Source: Chryseosolibacter sp964493505
GTDB lineage: Bacteria; Bacteroidota; Bacteroidia; Cytophagales; Cyclobacteriaceae
Direction: 5' to 3'
NCBI GenBank assembly: GCA_964493505.1
Contig: CAZBNP010000002.1
Span: 186,001-250,000, forward strand
DNA length: 64,000 bases
The notes beneath the pieces were generated by a model, which was not told the origin of the DNA, did not search any database, and worked only from the letters and a program-made list of their open reading frames with translations. Positions 53,764 to 62,328 of this stretch are shown here, piece by piece. The position numbers and the translations under genes are program-made. Each line of letters starts with the position of its first letter. Position 1 is the first letter of the stretch.

Positions 53764-56739
53764 TCACAATTCAAACTCGATGGTCTCGCCAACATTAAAC
53801 GATTTGTCGTCGTTGCCGCGTTTTTCACTTGCGCTCCCCGCGCCGGAATCCTCCGCACGCGATGTTATTTCTTGCGTGTTCGCTTCTTCGCCACGGTTTT
53901 CTTCACTACGGTTTTTTTCGCTGTCGTTTTCCTGGCTGTAGTTTTTGTGGCCGGCGTCTTCCGGCTTGCTTTCGAAGAGGCTTTGCTGCCTGACTTCGGT
54001 TTTCCCGCCGGGGTCTTTTTTGACCGGGGGCTGCCTGGGCTTTCTCGCTTCGGGGAAGAGGTTCGCCTGGCCGTCTTCGTCGGCGACTGGCCCGGGCGTT
54101 GGCGCGGAGTAGGACGTCCCGATTTTTTTTTTGGGTGACTGAGAATCTTTTTTCGATTCAGTCACCTCTTCCTCCCCCTCACCGGCCTCTTCATATTCAG
54201 GCTCATCATCCTCCACAAGGGTAATCCTGTGGACCTTGAATTCTGACAACCGATTTCCCAATGCCTTCCAGCCCTTGATATCCACCAGTTCCTCGAGGTT
54301 CACGGTGTGGGCTTTCTTCGCTTTGTCTTTCCCTTTCACGATCTCCATTTCCGCTTCAGGCGAGTCGGCTGTCGTCACCAGTACTAATCGCGAGCCAACG
54401 GCTTCAGAGATAAACACAAACTCCTTGTCGGCCGTACTCGTTTCAATCATGAAACGTTTCACCATGTATTGCTTACTTTCACCATCGACGTAGACTGCGG
54501 CAATGGCTTGCTCAGGGCGAAATTTCTCAACCCGTAGCACACGTTCCGGTTCATAGCGGTTTGCGAGGTCATAATTGGTTATCTTGTAAGACCCGTTGCG
54601 CATAAAGGCGATAAGCATATCGTCACCGTCAAACTTACCGAGGTATTTTCCACGCTTGTCGCGATTCAGGCGCCCCGTATCATAGTCATACCAAAGATCG
54701 AGTCTGCTGAGCGTAGACGTTCCGGCTTTTGCGAATTCCACGCGACGTATCGGATACTTCGTGATGGTAATGCCACGTGCAGAGCGGCCTTTGATCTCGA
54801 CATCCGCGAAATCGAACCGGATTATCTTCTTGCGGGCGGTGCTGGACGGAGAAAGTTTTACTTCAACAACTTCGGCCTCACCGTTGGGGTTGCCACTGAC
54901 ATAGTATATACGCGAATTCTTGTCGCCGCCAGCGAGGTCGTACTCGCGGTCGCGAATCACGCCGGGAAGGTTAAACCGCTTCGCAAAACCCCTGCCGTTC
55001 CGGGCATCGGAATAGATTAAGTTATAGGTCATGCGATCGTCACCCTTTTTCCATATCCCGATATAAAGGATGTCTTTACCCATAAACGCCTTCTCCTGGA
55101 TGCGCGAGATCAGCGCCTTTCCATCTTTCCGGATAACGATCACGTCGTCGAGCTCGGAGCAATCGCAAATATACTCGTCGCGTTTCAGGCTATAGCCCGC
55201 GAAACCATCCGAGCGGTTGACGTACAACTTCTGGTTGTTCGCGATCACCTCCACGGCCGTAACGGCCTGGAAACTCCGTATCTCAGTGCGTCGTTCGCGA
55301 CCTTTGCCGTATTTATCGAGCAGGTTCTGAAAATAGCCGATGGCATAATCTGTGAGGTGACGGAGGTTATGCTGCGCGTTCTTGAGCTGCTTCTCGGTAT
55401 CCTTCAGCAATTCTTCCGCCTTGAAACTATCGTACCTGGAAATCCGCTTGATACGGATCTCGGTGAGCTTCACGATGTCGTCGGTTGTGATCTCGCGGTA
55501 GAACTTTTTCTTGTGAGGCTTCAACCCTTTGTCGATGATGCTGATCACCTCCTCCCACGTCTCGGCTTGTTCGATGTTGCGATATATCCTGTTCTCGATA
55601 AAGATCTTCTCCAGCGACGAGAACAATATCTTTTCCATCAACTCACTCTTCAGGATCTCAAGCTCCCGCTTCAGTAGTTTCAACGTTAGCTCGGTGTTGT
55701 ACTTAAGGATAGCCGTGACAGTCATGAACTGCGGCTTATCCTCAACGATCACACAGGCGTTGGGTGATATACTGATCTGGCAGTCGGTGAAAGCGTAAAG
55801 CGCTTCCATCGCAATCTCCGGCGACTGGCCCGCCTGGAGGTGAACCAGGATCTCGACATCGCGGGCGGTATTGTCTACCACCTGCTTGATCTTGATCTGG
55901 CCTTTTTCACTGGCCTTCACGATGGATTCCATCAAGGAAGTTGTCGTCGTAGAGAACGGTATCTCCTTGATAGCCAGTGTTTTTTTATCTACTATCTCAA
56001 TTCTTGCCCGAACTTTTATCTTGCCCCCTCTCAAGCCCTGATTATACTCGCCAAAGTCGGCGATTCCGCCGGTAGGAAAGTCGGGATAGATCTTCGGGGT
56101 CTTTCCCTTCAGCACCTCTATCGACGCCTTGATAAGCTCGCAGAAGTTATGCGGAAGTATCTTGGTGGAGAGTCCTACGGCAATCCCTTCCACACCCTGT
56201 GCGAGCAGCAGCGGGAACTTGACAGGCAAAGTGACCGGCTCCTTCTTTCTTCCGTCGTACGAGAGTTGCCAGTCGGTAGTCTGATGGTTGTAAACAACGT
56301 CGAGCGCGAACTTAGAAAGGCGGGCTTCGATGTAACGAGGTGCCGCCGCGCTGTCGCCTGTGCGTATATCTCCCCAGTTACCCTGTGTTTCAATGAGAAT
56401 ATCTTTCTGACCGATGTTTACCATGGCCTCCCCAATAGCGGCATCGCCATGAGGGTGGTACTGCATCGTATTTCCGATGACGTTCGCCACCTTGTTGAAG
56501 CGCCCGTCGTCCATCTCCTTCAGCGAGTGCATGATCCGGCGCTGCACGGGCTTGAAACCATCTTCAATACGCGGCACCGCCCGTTCGAGGATCACATAGG
56601 ACGCGTAATCCAGAAACCAATTCTTGTATAAGCCGTCCAGCGCGATAGAGTGGACTTCACCGTTCGGCTTCTTATTTTCCGGCACTCCTGCCGGGTCGCC
56701 GCCTTTCGGCGCGGGAATATCTTTCTTCTTTTTACTCAT
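53764..56739 (-). CDS. parC: DNA topoisomerase IV subunit A (ParC, Bacteroidota GyrA/ParC type)
   Basis: A 991-residue type IIA topoisomerase cleavage subunit. The catalytic tyrosine is Y136 in 'AAPRYIEAR'; the winged-helix region, tower and coiled coil follow, then a degenerate C-terminal beta-pinwheel (about 520-835) and a long low-complexity tail from about 845. The parE gene lies immediately upstream. The tail is odd: a run of ten A (54132-54123, residues K870-K872) is followed in this frame by an acidic tail ending 'FNVGETIEFEL', and in the +1 frame by an 85-residue Lys/Ala/Thr/Pro-rich H1-like tail that stops at 53865. Slippage at the A run would give a 957-residue basic-tailed form. 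See the separate feature. Confidence 0.93.
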   Translation of the reverse strand: MSKKKKDIPAPKGGDPAGVPENKKPNGEVHSIALDGLYKNWFLDYASYVILERAVPRIEDGFKPVQRRIMHSLKEMDDGRFNKVANVIGNTMQYHPHGDAAIGEAMVNIGQKDILIETQGNWGDIRTGDSAAAPRYIEARLSKFALDVVYNHQTTDWQLSYDGRKKEPVTLPVKFPLLLAQGVEGIAVGLSTKILPHNFCELIKASIEVLKGKTPKIYPDFPTGGIADFGEYNQGLRGGKIKVRARIEIVDKKTLAIKEIPFSTTTTSLMESIVKASEKGQIKIKQVVDNTARDVEILVHLQAGQSPEIAMEALYAFTDCQISISPNACVIVEDKPQFMTVTAILKYNTELTLKLLKRELEILKSELMEKILFSSLEKIFIENRIYRNIEQAETWEEVISIIDKGLKPHKKKFYREITTDDIVKLTEIRIKRISRYDSFKAEELLKDTEKQLKNAQHNLRHLTDYAIGYFQNLLDKYGKGRERRTEIRSFQAVTAVEVIANNQKLYVNRSDGFAGYSLKRDEYICDCSELDDVIVIRKDGKALISRIQEKAFMGKDILYIGIWKKGDDRMTYNLIYSDARNGRGFAKRFNLPGVIRDREYDLAGGDKNSRIYYVSGNPNGEAEVVEVKLSPSSTARKKIIRFDFADVEIKGRSARGITITKYPIRRVEFAKAGTSTLSRLDLWYDYDTGRLNRDKRGKYLGKFDGDDMLIAFMRNGSYKITNYDLANRYEPERVLRVEKFRPEQAIAAVYVDGESKQYMVKRFMIETSTADKEFVFISEAVGSRLVLVTTADSPEAEMEIVKGKDKAKKAHTVNLEELVDIKGWKALGNRLSEFKVHRITLVEDDEPEYEEAGEGEEEVTESKKDSQSPKKKIGTSYSAPTPGPVADEDGQANLFPEARKPRQPPVKKDPGGKTEVRQQSLFESKPEDAGHKNYSQENDSEKNRSEENRGEEANTQEITSRAEDSGAGSASEKRGNDDKSFNVGETIEFEL
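53865..54132 (-). other. A10 slippage site and alternative +1-frame basic tail within parC
   Basis: The ten A lie at 54132-54123 on the minus strand, starting at a codon boundary (K870). Skipping one base moves translation to codons 54122 to 53868, with stop TAA at 53867-53865. The predicted 85 residues contain 19 Lys, 11 Arg and a single acidic residue, ending 'KKTVVKKTVAKKRTRKK', which is the pattern of histone-H1-like tails. A sequence of this bias in an unused frame is unexpected. A homopolymer sequencing error is the main alternative. Confidence 0.6.
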
Positions 56740-56740
56740 A

Positions 56741-58639
56741 CTATATCTCTACTTCATCCAGGGCAACTTTCTCATTCGTCTGGTCAACTTTGTCGAGTTC
56801 GACACGGAGGTTGTCGATAATAAACTCCTGCCGGCTGGGGGTATTCTTGCCCATGTAAAACTCAAGGGTCTTGTGGAGGTTCGCATCGTGCAGCAACACC
56901 GGCTGAAGACGGATATCCTCGCCGATGAATCCGCCGAATTCGTCAGGCGAAATTTCACCCAACCCTTTAAAGCGAGTGATCTCAACCTTTCCGCCCAGGG
57001 TAGTCGTTGCCTCCTGCTTCTCCGCCTCGCTGTAACAATAGATCGTTTGTTTCTTGTTACGCACACGGAAGAGAGGTGTTTCCAGGATAAAGACATGCCC
57101 GGCCTTGACCAGATCGGGAAAGAATTGGAGGAAAAACGTCATCAGCAACAGACGGATATGCATACCATCTACATCCGCATCCGTCGCAATGATCACCTTG
57201 TTGTAGCGCAGACCTTCCAGTCCGTCTTCAATATTCAGCGCGTGCTGCAGCAGGTTGAACTCTTCGTTTTCATAGACAACCTTTTTGGTCAGTCCGTAAC
57301 TATTCAGCGGCTTACCGCGCAAACTGAACACAGCCTGGGTACTGACATCGCGCGACTTTGTGATAGAACCACTGGCGGAGTCACCCTCCGTGATGAAGAT
57401 CACAGACTCAACGCCGCGGTCGGTCTTGTCGTCGAAGTGAAACCGGCAATCGCGGAGCTTCTTATTATGAAGGTTGGCCTTCTTCGCTCTCTCATTGGCT
57501 AGTTTTTTAATTCCCGCGATCTCCTTTCGTTCACGCTCCGATTGCAAAATACGCTTGAGCAATTGGTCGGCGGTTGCCGAGTTCTTGTGCAGGAATATTT
57601 CAATCTCTTTGGCAACGAAATCGCCGACATAACTTCTTACCGTCTGGCCGTCAGGGGCCATATTCAGCGACCCGAGTTTGGTTTTCGTCTGTGATTCAAA
57701 CACAGGTTCCTGTACACGGACGGCCACCGCAGCGATGATGCTTGAACGAATATCAGCGGCATCGTAATCTTTCTTGAAGAAATCGCGGACGCCCTTCACC
57801 ACGCCCTCCCTGAATGCGGCGAGGTGTGTTCCACCCTGTGTGGTGTTCTGTCCGTTAACGAATGAATAATACTCCTCGCCGTATTGGCCTCCATGTGTCA
57901 TAGCCACCTCTATGTCGTTGCCCTTGAGATGGATAATCGGGTATCTCAGTTCCTCCCCTGCGCTCTTCTGTTTCAACAGGTCAAGCAGGCCGTCTTTGGA
58001 GAAAAACTTCCGGCCGTTGTAGTTAATCGTCAGTCCTGCGTTGAGAAACGCGTAGTTCCACATCAGATCATCCAGGTATTCCGGAATAAAGTGATAGTGT
58101 CTGAACATGGATTCATCAGGCGCGAATTCAACCAGCGTACCGTTCTTTTCCTGTGTTTTAGATGGTTTCGGATCGGCGGCAAGAATTCCTTTTTCGAATT
58201 CGGCCATTTTTGTCTGCCCGTCGCGGAACGCCTGTACTTTAAAGTAGTTTGACAAGGCGTTCACCGCCTTTGTTCCAACACCGTTCAGACCGACCGATTT
58301 TTGAAAAGCACCGCTGTCGTACTTGGCGCCTGTGTTGATCTTGGAGACAACATCCACAACCTTTCCCAGTGGAATACCGCGGCCGTAATCGCGAACAGAA
58401 ACCTTCGATGTTGTGATTGCTATGTCGATAACCTTTCCATAGCCCATCATGTGTTCATCGATAGAGTTGTCTACCACCTCTTTTACCAGCACATAGATCC
58501 CGTCATCTTTTGATGATCCATCGCCGAGTTTTCCAATATACATCCCCGGCCTCAGGCGAATGTGCTCACGCCAGTCGAGCGATCGGATACTCGCTTCGTT
58601 ATACTCAAACACCGATGGTGATTTTTCAGCTTTTGCCAT
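56741..58639 (-). CDS. parE: DNA topoisomerase IV subunit B (ParE)
   Basis: A 632-residue ATPase subunit. The GHKL ATP site is seen in 'EVVDNSIDEHMMGYG', 'DYGRGIPLG' and 'GLNGVGTKAVNALS'; the TOPRIM metal site is 'FITEGDSASGSI' and 'DADVDGMHIR'. It pairs with the ParC encoded 1 nt downstream. Length is normal. This Bacteroidota pair is often annotated simply as 'DNA gyrase/topoisomerase IV'; the adjacency of the two genes favours topoisomerase IV. Confidence 0.95.
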   Translation of the reverse strand: MAKAEKSPSVFEYNEASIRSLDWREHIRLRPGMYIGKLGDGSSKDDGIYVLVKEVVDNSIDEHMMGYGKVIDIAITTSKVSVRDYGRGIPLGKVVDVVSKINTGAKYDSGAFQKSVGLNGVGTKAVNALSNYFKVQAFRDGQTKMAEFEKGILAADPKPSKTQEKNGTLVEFAPDESMFRHYHFIPEYLDDLMWNYAFLNAGLTINYNGRKFFSKDGLLDLLKQKSAGEELRYPIIHLKGNDIEVAMTHGGQYGEEYYSFVNGQNTTQGGTHLAAFREGVVKGVRDFFKKDYDAADIRSSIIAAVAVRVQEPVFESQTKTKLGSLNMAPDGQTVRSYVGDFVAKEIEIFLHKNSATADQLLKRILQSERERKEIAGIKKLANERAKKANLHNKKLRDCRFHFDDKTDRGVESVIFITEGDSASGSITKSRDVSTQAVFSLRGKPLNSYGLTKKVVYENEEFNLLQHALNIEDGLEGLRYNKVIIATDADVDGMHIRLLLMTFFLQFFPDLVKAGHVFILETPLFRVRNKKQTIYCYSEAEKQEATTTLGGKVEITRFKGLGEISPDEFGGFIGEDIRLQPVLLHDANLHKTLEFYMGKNTPSRQEFIIDNLRVELDKVDQTNEKVALDEVEI

Positions 58640-58827
58640 ACTCTTTCCCGGATTGACGACTCAACGCATGATTAAAAAATCAATTTCAAGCTTAAAAAAT
58701 GCAGAGTGCACATAAATAAAACGATTTTCGAAATGACTCCCATCATTCATCTCCAAAGCACATCTACAAATCTTCATTAACTCAACTATCATAAAATGTT
58801 GAGAACCAGATACTAAGATCTATACTA

Positions 58828-59265
58828 TTAAACTGTTTGTTTAGAAAGAAATCTCTGGGCCAGGAGATAAACCGGCCACGCTAACGCCCACAACAATATC
58901 AGGCAGAGGCTGCCGGTCAGGTAAATTCCCAGGAGGCTGCGATCAAATACCTCGTGGCCGTTATGCACATTCAGCACCTGAAGTGCGATGATGATAAAAA
59001 TATTGAATGTAATCAATAGCCCATGGAACCACGCTCGTATCTCTTCGCCCCTGCCGGCAAAGAACCACTTAAAAAAGTATACAAGTGTATTGATACCCAC
59101 GACAATACCCAGGGCAACATAAAAGAAAGTCTCCCGGCCCATGGCGCCGTCATCCCCACCCTGAATTGTCACAACTTCGGGCAAACTCGCATACACGTGG
59201 AGCAGGTTGACCAGCACCACCAGAACAGAAAGAAACCACGCCGCCCTGAATAACTTAAGAACCAT
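58828..59265 (-). CDS. Small four-helix membrane protein of unknown function
   Basis: A 145-residue protein with four hydrophobic helices (about residues 5-25, 45-65, 80-100, 115-140). The loop between helices 1 and 2 carries a short acidic region ('VVTIQGGDDGAMGRET'). No domain recognised. Start ATG at 59265. It stands alone, divergent from the small lipoprotein gene. Confidence 0.75.
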   Translation of the reverse strand: MVLKLFRAAWFLSVLVVLVNLLHVYASLPEVVTIQGGDDGAMGRETFFYVALGIVVGINTLVYFFKWFFAGRGEEIRAWFHGLLITFNIFIIIALQVLNVHNGHEVFDRSLLGIYLTGSLCLILLWALAWPVYLLAQRFLSKQTV

Positions 59266-59424
59266 GTTGCTAAATTTGAGTGCAAATAAACGGAAAACAT
59301 CCTGAACATATACCCCATTGTACTTTCAATTCCGGTTTTTTTCCTTCCTTACGGAACAGAATTGCCGGTAAGACAGTTTCCTTGCCAGAGCTCGCTCACC
59401 TCATTGTACTGATTTCACAAACGC

Positions 59425-59799
59425 ATGACTTCATTCAGATCACTTTTTATTGTATTGGTCTTCTGCGTCGGCTGTGACAAGCCACTCCCCACCCTGGACG
59501 GCATCGACTCCGGGCAGTGGGCAGACGACAAAAACGCATGCGGCAGCGCACGGGCTGCCATGCACGACGCGATTGACCAGGAAAAGGAAAAACTATTGGG
59601 ACTCGATCAAATGCAGATTGTGAGCCTGCTGGGCAAACCCGATCAGAACGAATTATCACGGCGAAATCAGAAGTTCTTTTACTATTTTCTTGACCCTGCC
59701 CCCGCCTGCGGTACACCTGACTCTGCAGCAACAAGACTTGTTATCAGGTTCAACGCCGTGGGACTCGCGAAAGAAGTGCTGATAACAGACGGATTATGA
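59425..59799 (+). CDS. Small lipoprotein of unknown function
   Basis: A 124-residue lipoprotein: signal 'SLFIVLVFCVGC' with lipobox CVGC, lipidated Cys near residue 18. The mature part includes the segment 'MQIVSLLGKPDQNEL', which resembles the start of BamE/SmpA-like folds, and two cysteines (near 38 and 95) that could form a disulfide. Convergent with the hydroxyacyl-CoA dehydrogenase gene. Function not inferred. Confidence 0.78.
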   Translation: MTSFRSLFIVLVFCVGCDKPLPTLDGIDSGQWADDKNACGSARAAMHDAIDQEKEKLLGLDQMQIVSLLGKPDQNELSRRNQKFFYYFLDPAPACGTPDSAATRLVIRFNAVGLAKEVLITDGL

Positions 59800-59823
59800 G
59801 AAACGTGCAAATTACGAAGCCAC

Positions 59824-60720
59824 TCACTGACTCTTTGCAAACCGCGGAGCAACCTCCGCCTGTTTGCTTCCTGCGGTGTAGTGATAAAATCCGGTTCCGG
59901 TTTTAACACCTTTGTGATTTGCCTGCACCATATTCACCAATAGCGGACACGGTGCGTATTTAGGATTGCCGAATCCGTCGTGAAGCACGCGAAGAATGGA
60001 GAGACACACATCAAGCCCGATGAAATCCGCAAGTTGCAGCGGTCCCATCGGATGTGCCATTCCCAGCTTCATGACCGCGTCGATCTCTTCGACTCCCGCC
60101 ACGCCTTCGTAAAGAGAATAAATCGCTTCGTTGATCATTGGCATCAGGATGCGGTTTGCCACAAACCCGGGATAATCGTTTACCTCGACGGGAACTTTCT
60201 CCAGACGACGGGCGAGTTCCATGATCACCGTGGTAACTTCGTCGGAAGTACGATATCCACGAATCACTTCTACGAGCTTCATCACTGGCACCGGGTTCAT
60301 GAAGTGCATACCGATGACCTTATCAGCCCTGCCTGTGACCGAGGCGATCTTCGTGATCGATATCGAAGACGTGTTAGACGCCAGTATAGTAGCCGCATCG
60401 CACGTGGCGTCCAACTCCCGGAAGATCTTCAACTTGAGCTCCGTATCTTCCGTTGCAGCCTCGACAACAAGTCCGGCACCTTTAACACCGCTGGCGATCT
60501 CCTGCGACGTGGCGATATTTGATAGCGCTGACTTTTTTACCGCGTCGGGAATAACTTCTCTCGCTACCTGGCGGTCGAGGTTCTTTTCAATAGTAACCAG
60601 GGCCTTCGACAGGGCATCAGCGGAAACGTCGATAAGTGTGACGTTAAATCCATGTTGTGCAAAGACGTGGGCAATGCCATTGCCCATCGTGCCCGCTCCG
60701 ATGACGGCTATGTTTTTCAA
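59824..60720 (-). CDS. 3-hydroxyacyl-CoA (3-hydroxybutyryl-CoA) dehydrogenase
   Basis: A 298-residue stand-alone dehydrogenase, the HBD/PaaH type. The NAD motif 'VIGAGTMGNGIAHVFAQ' is at the very N-terminus, the catalytic His is in 'GMHFMNPVPVMKLVEVI', and 'GFVANRILMPMINEAI' and 'MGPLQLADFIGLDV' complete the C-terminal domain. It oxidises 3-hydroxyacyl-CoA. The start is a TTG at 60720 that overlaps the mscL stop (TTGA); the first residue after it begins the Rossmann fold, so no other start fits. Confidence 0.94.
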   Translation of the reverse strand: MKNIAVIGAGTMGNGIAHVFAQHGFNVTLIDVSADALSKALVTIEKNLDRQVAREVIPDAVKKSALSNIATSQEIASGVKGAGLVVEAATEDTELKLKIFRELDATCDAATILASNTSSISITKIASVTGRADKVIGMHFMNPVPVMKLVEVIRGYRTSDEVTTVIMELARRLEKVPVEVNDYPGFVANRILMPMINEAIYSLYEGVAGVEEIDAVMKLGMAHPMGPLQLADFIGLDVCLSILRVLHDGFGNPKYAPCPLLVNMVQANHKGVKTGTGFYHYTAGSKQAEVAPRFAKSQ

Positions 60721-61082
60721 TCCTTCTTCAACAAATCGCGTATCTCGGTAAGCAACTTAACGTCTGCTGGCACTTCCGCAACGGGTGCCGGCTTGGCTTC
60801 TTCCTTGCGCTTGAGCCTGTTAATCCCTTTTATAAACAGGAAGATGGCAAAGGCTACGAGCACAAAATCGAGTACCGTTCCCATAAATGAGCCGATCTTG
60901 ATACCTGGTCCGAACTCCATTGTCCGCCAGTCACCGCCCGGCATCAGCGGATTGAGAACAGGCATAATTAGATCGTTGACAACCGACGCTACAATTTTTC
61001 CAAAAGCGCCTCCAATGATCACACCGACAGCGAGGTCAATAACATTCCCCCGCATTGCAAATTCTTTGAATTCCTTAAGCAT
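60717..61082 (-). CDS. mscL: Large-conductance mechanosensitive channel MscL
   Basis: A 121-residue channel subunit. 'MLKEFKEFAMRGNVIDLAVGVIIGGAFGKIV' is the N-terminal helix and pore-lining helix 1, and 'FVLVAFAIFLFIKGINRLKRKEE' is transmembrane helix 2 with the charged cytoplasmic end. It protects against osmotic downshock as a homopentamer. The stop overlaps the TTG start of the dehydrogenase gene by 4 nt. Upstream lies an AT-rich heptamer repeat. Confidence 0.95.
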   Translation of the reverse strand: MLKEFKEFAMRGNVIDLAVGVIIGGAFGKIVASVVNDLIMPVLNPLMPGGDWRTMEFGPGIKIGSFMGTVLDFVLVAFAIFLFIKGINRLKRKEEAKPAPVAEVPADVKLLTEIRDLLKKD

Positions 61083-61094
61083 AGTCAGAATCTT

Positions 61095-61138
61095 AGGTTT
61101 AAAGTCAAAGTTTAAGGTTTAAAGTTTAAAGTTCAAAG
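61095..61138. repeat. GTTTAAA heptamer tandem repeat upstream of mscL
   Basis: About six 7-nt units of the type GTTTAAA (with GTCAAA, GTTTAAG and GTTCAAA variants), starting 13 nt before the mscL start. The unit period matches the GGGCAAA arrays and the 7-nt insertion in the inverted repeat near 49.7 kb. Confidence 0.8.
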
Positions 61139-61174
61139 TCCGGCAAAGCACATTTTCATACGAAAGATTTGATG

Positions 61175-61324
61175 AAAAGGCAAAGGCAAAGGGCAAAGGG
61201 CAAAAGGGCAAAGGGCAAAGGGCAAAGGGCAAAGGGCAAAGGGCAAAAGGCAAAGGGCAAAAGGCAAAGGGCAAAAGGCAAAGGGACAATGTGGGAACTC
61301 ATAATGCCTATGTACCTCCAAACC
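61175..61324 (-). repeat. GGGCAAA heptamer tandem repeat plus conserved ~39-nt block (second copy)
   Basis: An array of about fifteen GGGCAAA-type units (61175-61286) is followed by the conserved block at 61286-61324, which matches 9496-9534 at about 36 of 39 positions. It lies 48 nt beyond the stop of the DUF3108 gene (minus strand). The 67-codon open frame across it is an artefact of the repeat. Confidence 0.88.
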
Positions 61325-61371
61325 TGCCCCTAGCATCCAGTACTCAGCAACCTAGAAACCCAGCCCGAAAC

Positions 61372-62196
61372 TCACTTCTTTTCTATATTCAGCGGATTGC
61401 GAAGCCCGGTATAGCTGGTGAGTTCAACCCCGGCGGTGCCAATAAACATCTGGGCGTCGATCTTTACGGGTATACGGTTCTTATCATCGGAGAAGTAAGC
61501 CGTGATTGAATTCTCCCCGTCGAACAGCTTGTTCTTCGGCATGATCGGTTTAAAAACAAGCGTGCGGATCTTGCCAAGTTTGGTCTTGATCGTCTTCTTT
61601 CCCTTGTAGATAATACGAAGCGCATAAAACTCATCCTCGAAGAAACCCCTCACAACAATAGTGTCATTCACCTGAAGTCCGGTGAGGTCCATGATGCGCA
61701 GGTACAGAAATCCACCTATCATGTCGCGTACATTCGCAGGGGCGTCGTAGACAACCGGGTCCTTGAACTTGCCGGTCTTTTTGTCGGCTACCTTCACACT
61801 GATCTTGCGGTTCTCGTGGTCAAAGTAGGTTTGTTCGTCTTTGCGATAACGACCTTCGCGAATCCGGCGATAGAACATGTGCGGCACCAGGGCTGCCGTA
61901 TCGATATACGCGCCCCACTGGTCATCAACATCGGCGACCCAGTCAATCAGTCCAACAGTCTTTCCAAAGACATCGACCTTGAAACAAGACCGGTCGTTGA
62001 GGCGGAAATAGTTCGGATGGATATTGGTGGTGCCTTTTCCTACCGTGAATATCCCATAGGTCATTTTGAACTCCAGCACTTCTCCGCGCAGAAAGCTCTC
62101 GTTCTCAACGGGCATGTACACATCGTTCCGATCGCCGGGGCTGAGAGCAGCCAGGCCCAGAAACAGGAAACCCCATAAAACGATTCTTCTGATCAT
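61372..62196 (-). CDS. DUF3108 domain protein, secreted
   Basis: A 274-residue protein with a signal peptide (residues 5-22) and a single beta-rich DUF3108 domain ('LRGEVLEFKMTYGIFTVGKGT', 'VDVFGKTVGLIDWVADVDDQWGAYIDTAAL', 'TAYFSDDKNRIPVKIDAQMFIGTAGVELT'). Members of this family are usually periplasmic or outer-membrane-associated and of unknown role. The gene is followed by the GGGCAAA repeat module and separated from dapD by a 132-nt gap. Confidence 0.88.
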   Translation of the reverse strand: MIRRIVLWGFLFLGLAALSPGDRNDVYMPVENESFLRGEVLEFKMTYGIFTVGKGTTNIHPNYFRLNDRSCFKVDVFGKTVGLIDWVADVDDQWGAYIDTAALVPHMFYRRIREGRYRKDEQTYFDHENRKISVKVADKKTGKFKDPVVYDAPANVRDMIGGFLYLRIMDLTGLQVNDTIVVRGFFEDEFYALRIIYKGKKTIKTKLGKIRTLVFKPIMPKNKLFDGENSITAYFSDDKNRIPVKIDAQMFIGTAGVELTSYTGLRNPLNIEKK

Positions 62197-62328
62197 GACT
62201 ATCCAGCTAGTGCGAATTTAATAATCAATGCGAAAACACTGTATTATGTAACTGTTAAACCAAACATGTGCCAGAAAATACTTCTGAAACCCGTCATTCC
62301 ACAACGAGGGCATCTACCCAGCCCGATA

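Noticed and set aside
53737..54138. 133-codon plus-strand frame rich in F/V/A
   Set aside because: It is the antisense of the Lys-rich parC tail; the hydrophobic composition results from AAG/AAA codons read in reverse.
61175..61286. CRISPR array
   Set aside because: The units are 7-nt direct repeats without spacers and no cas genes are near.
61133..61336. 67-codon open frame with CPLPFAL-type repeats
   Set aside because: It is the translation of the GGGCAAA tandem array; no start signal, no family, and the same array at 9.4 kb is not open.
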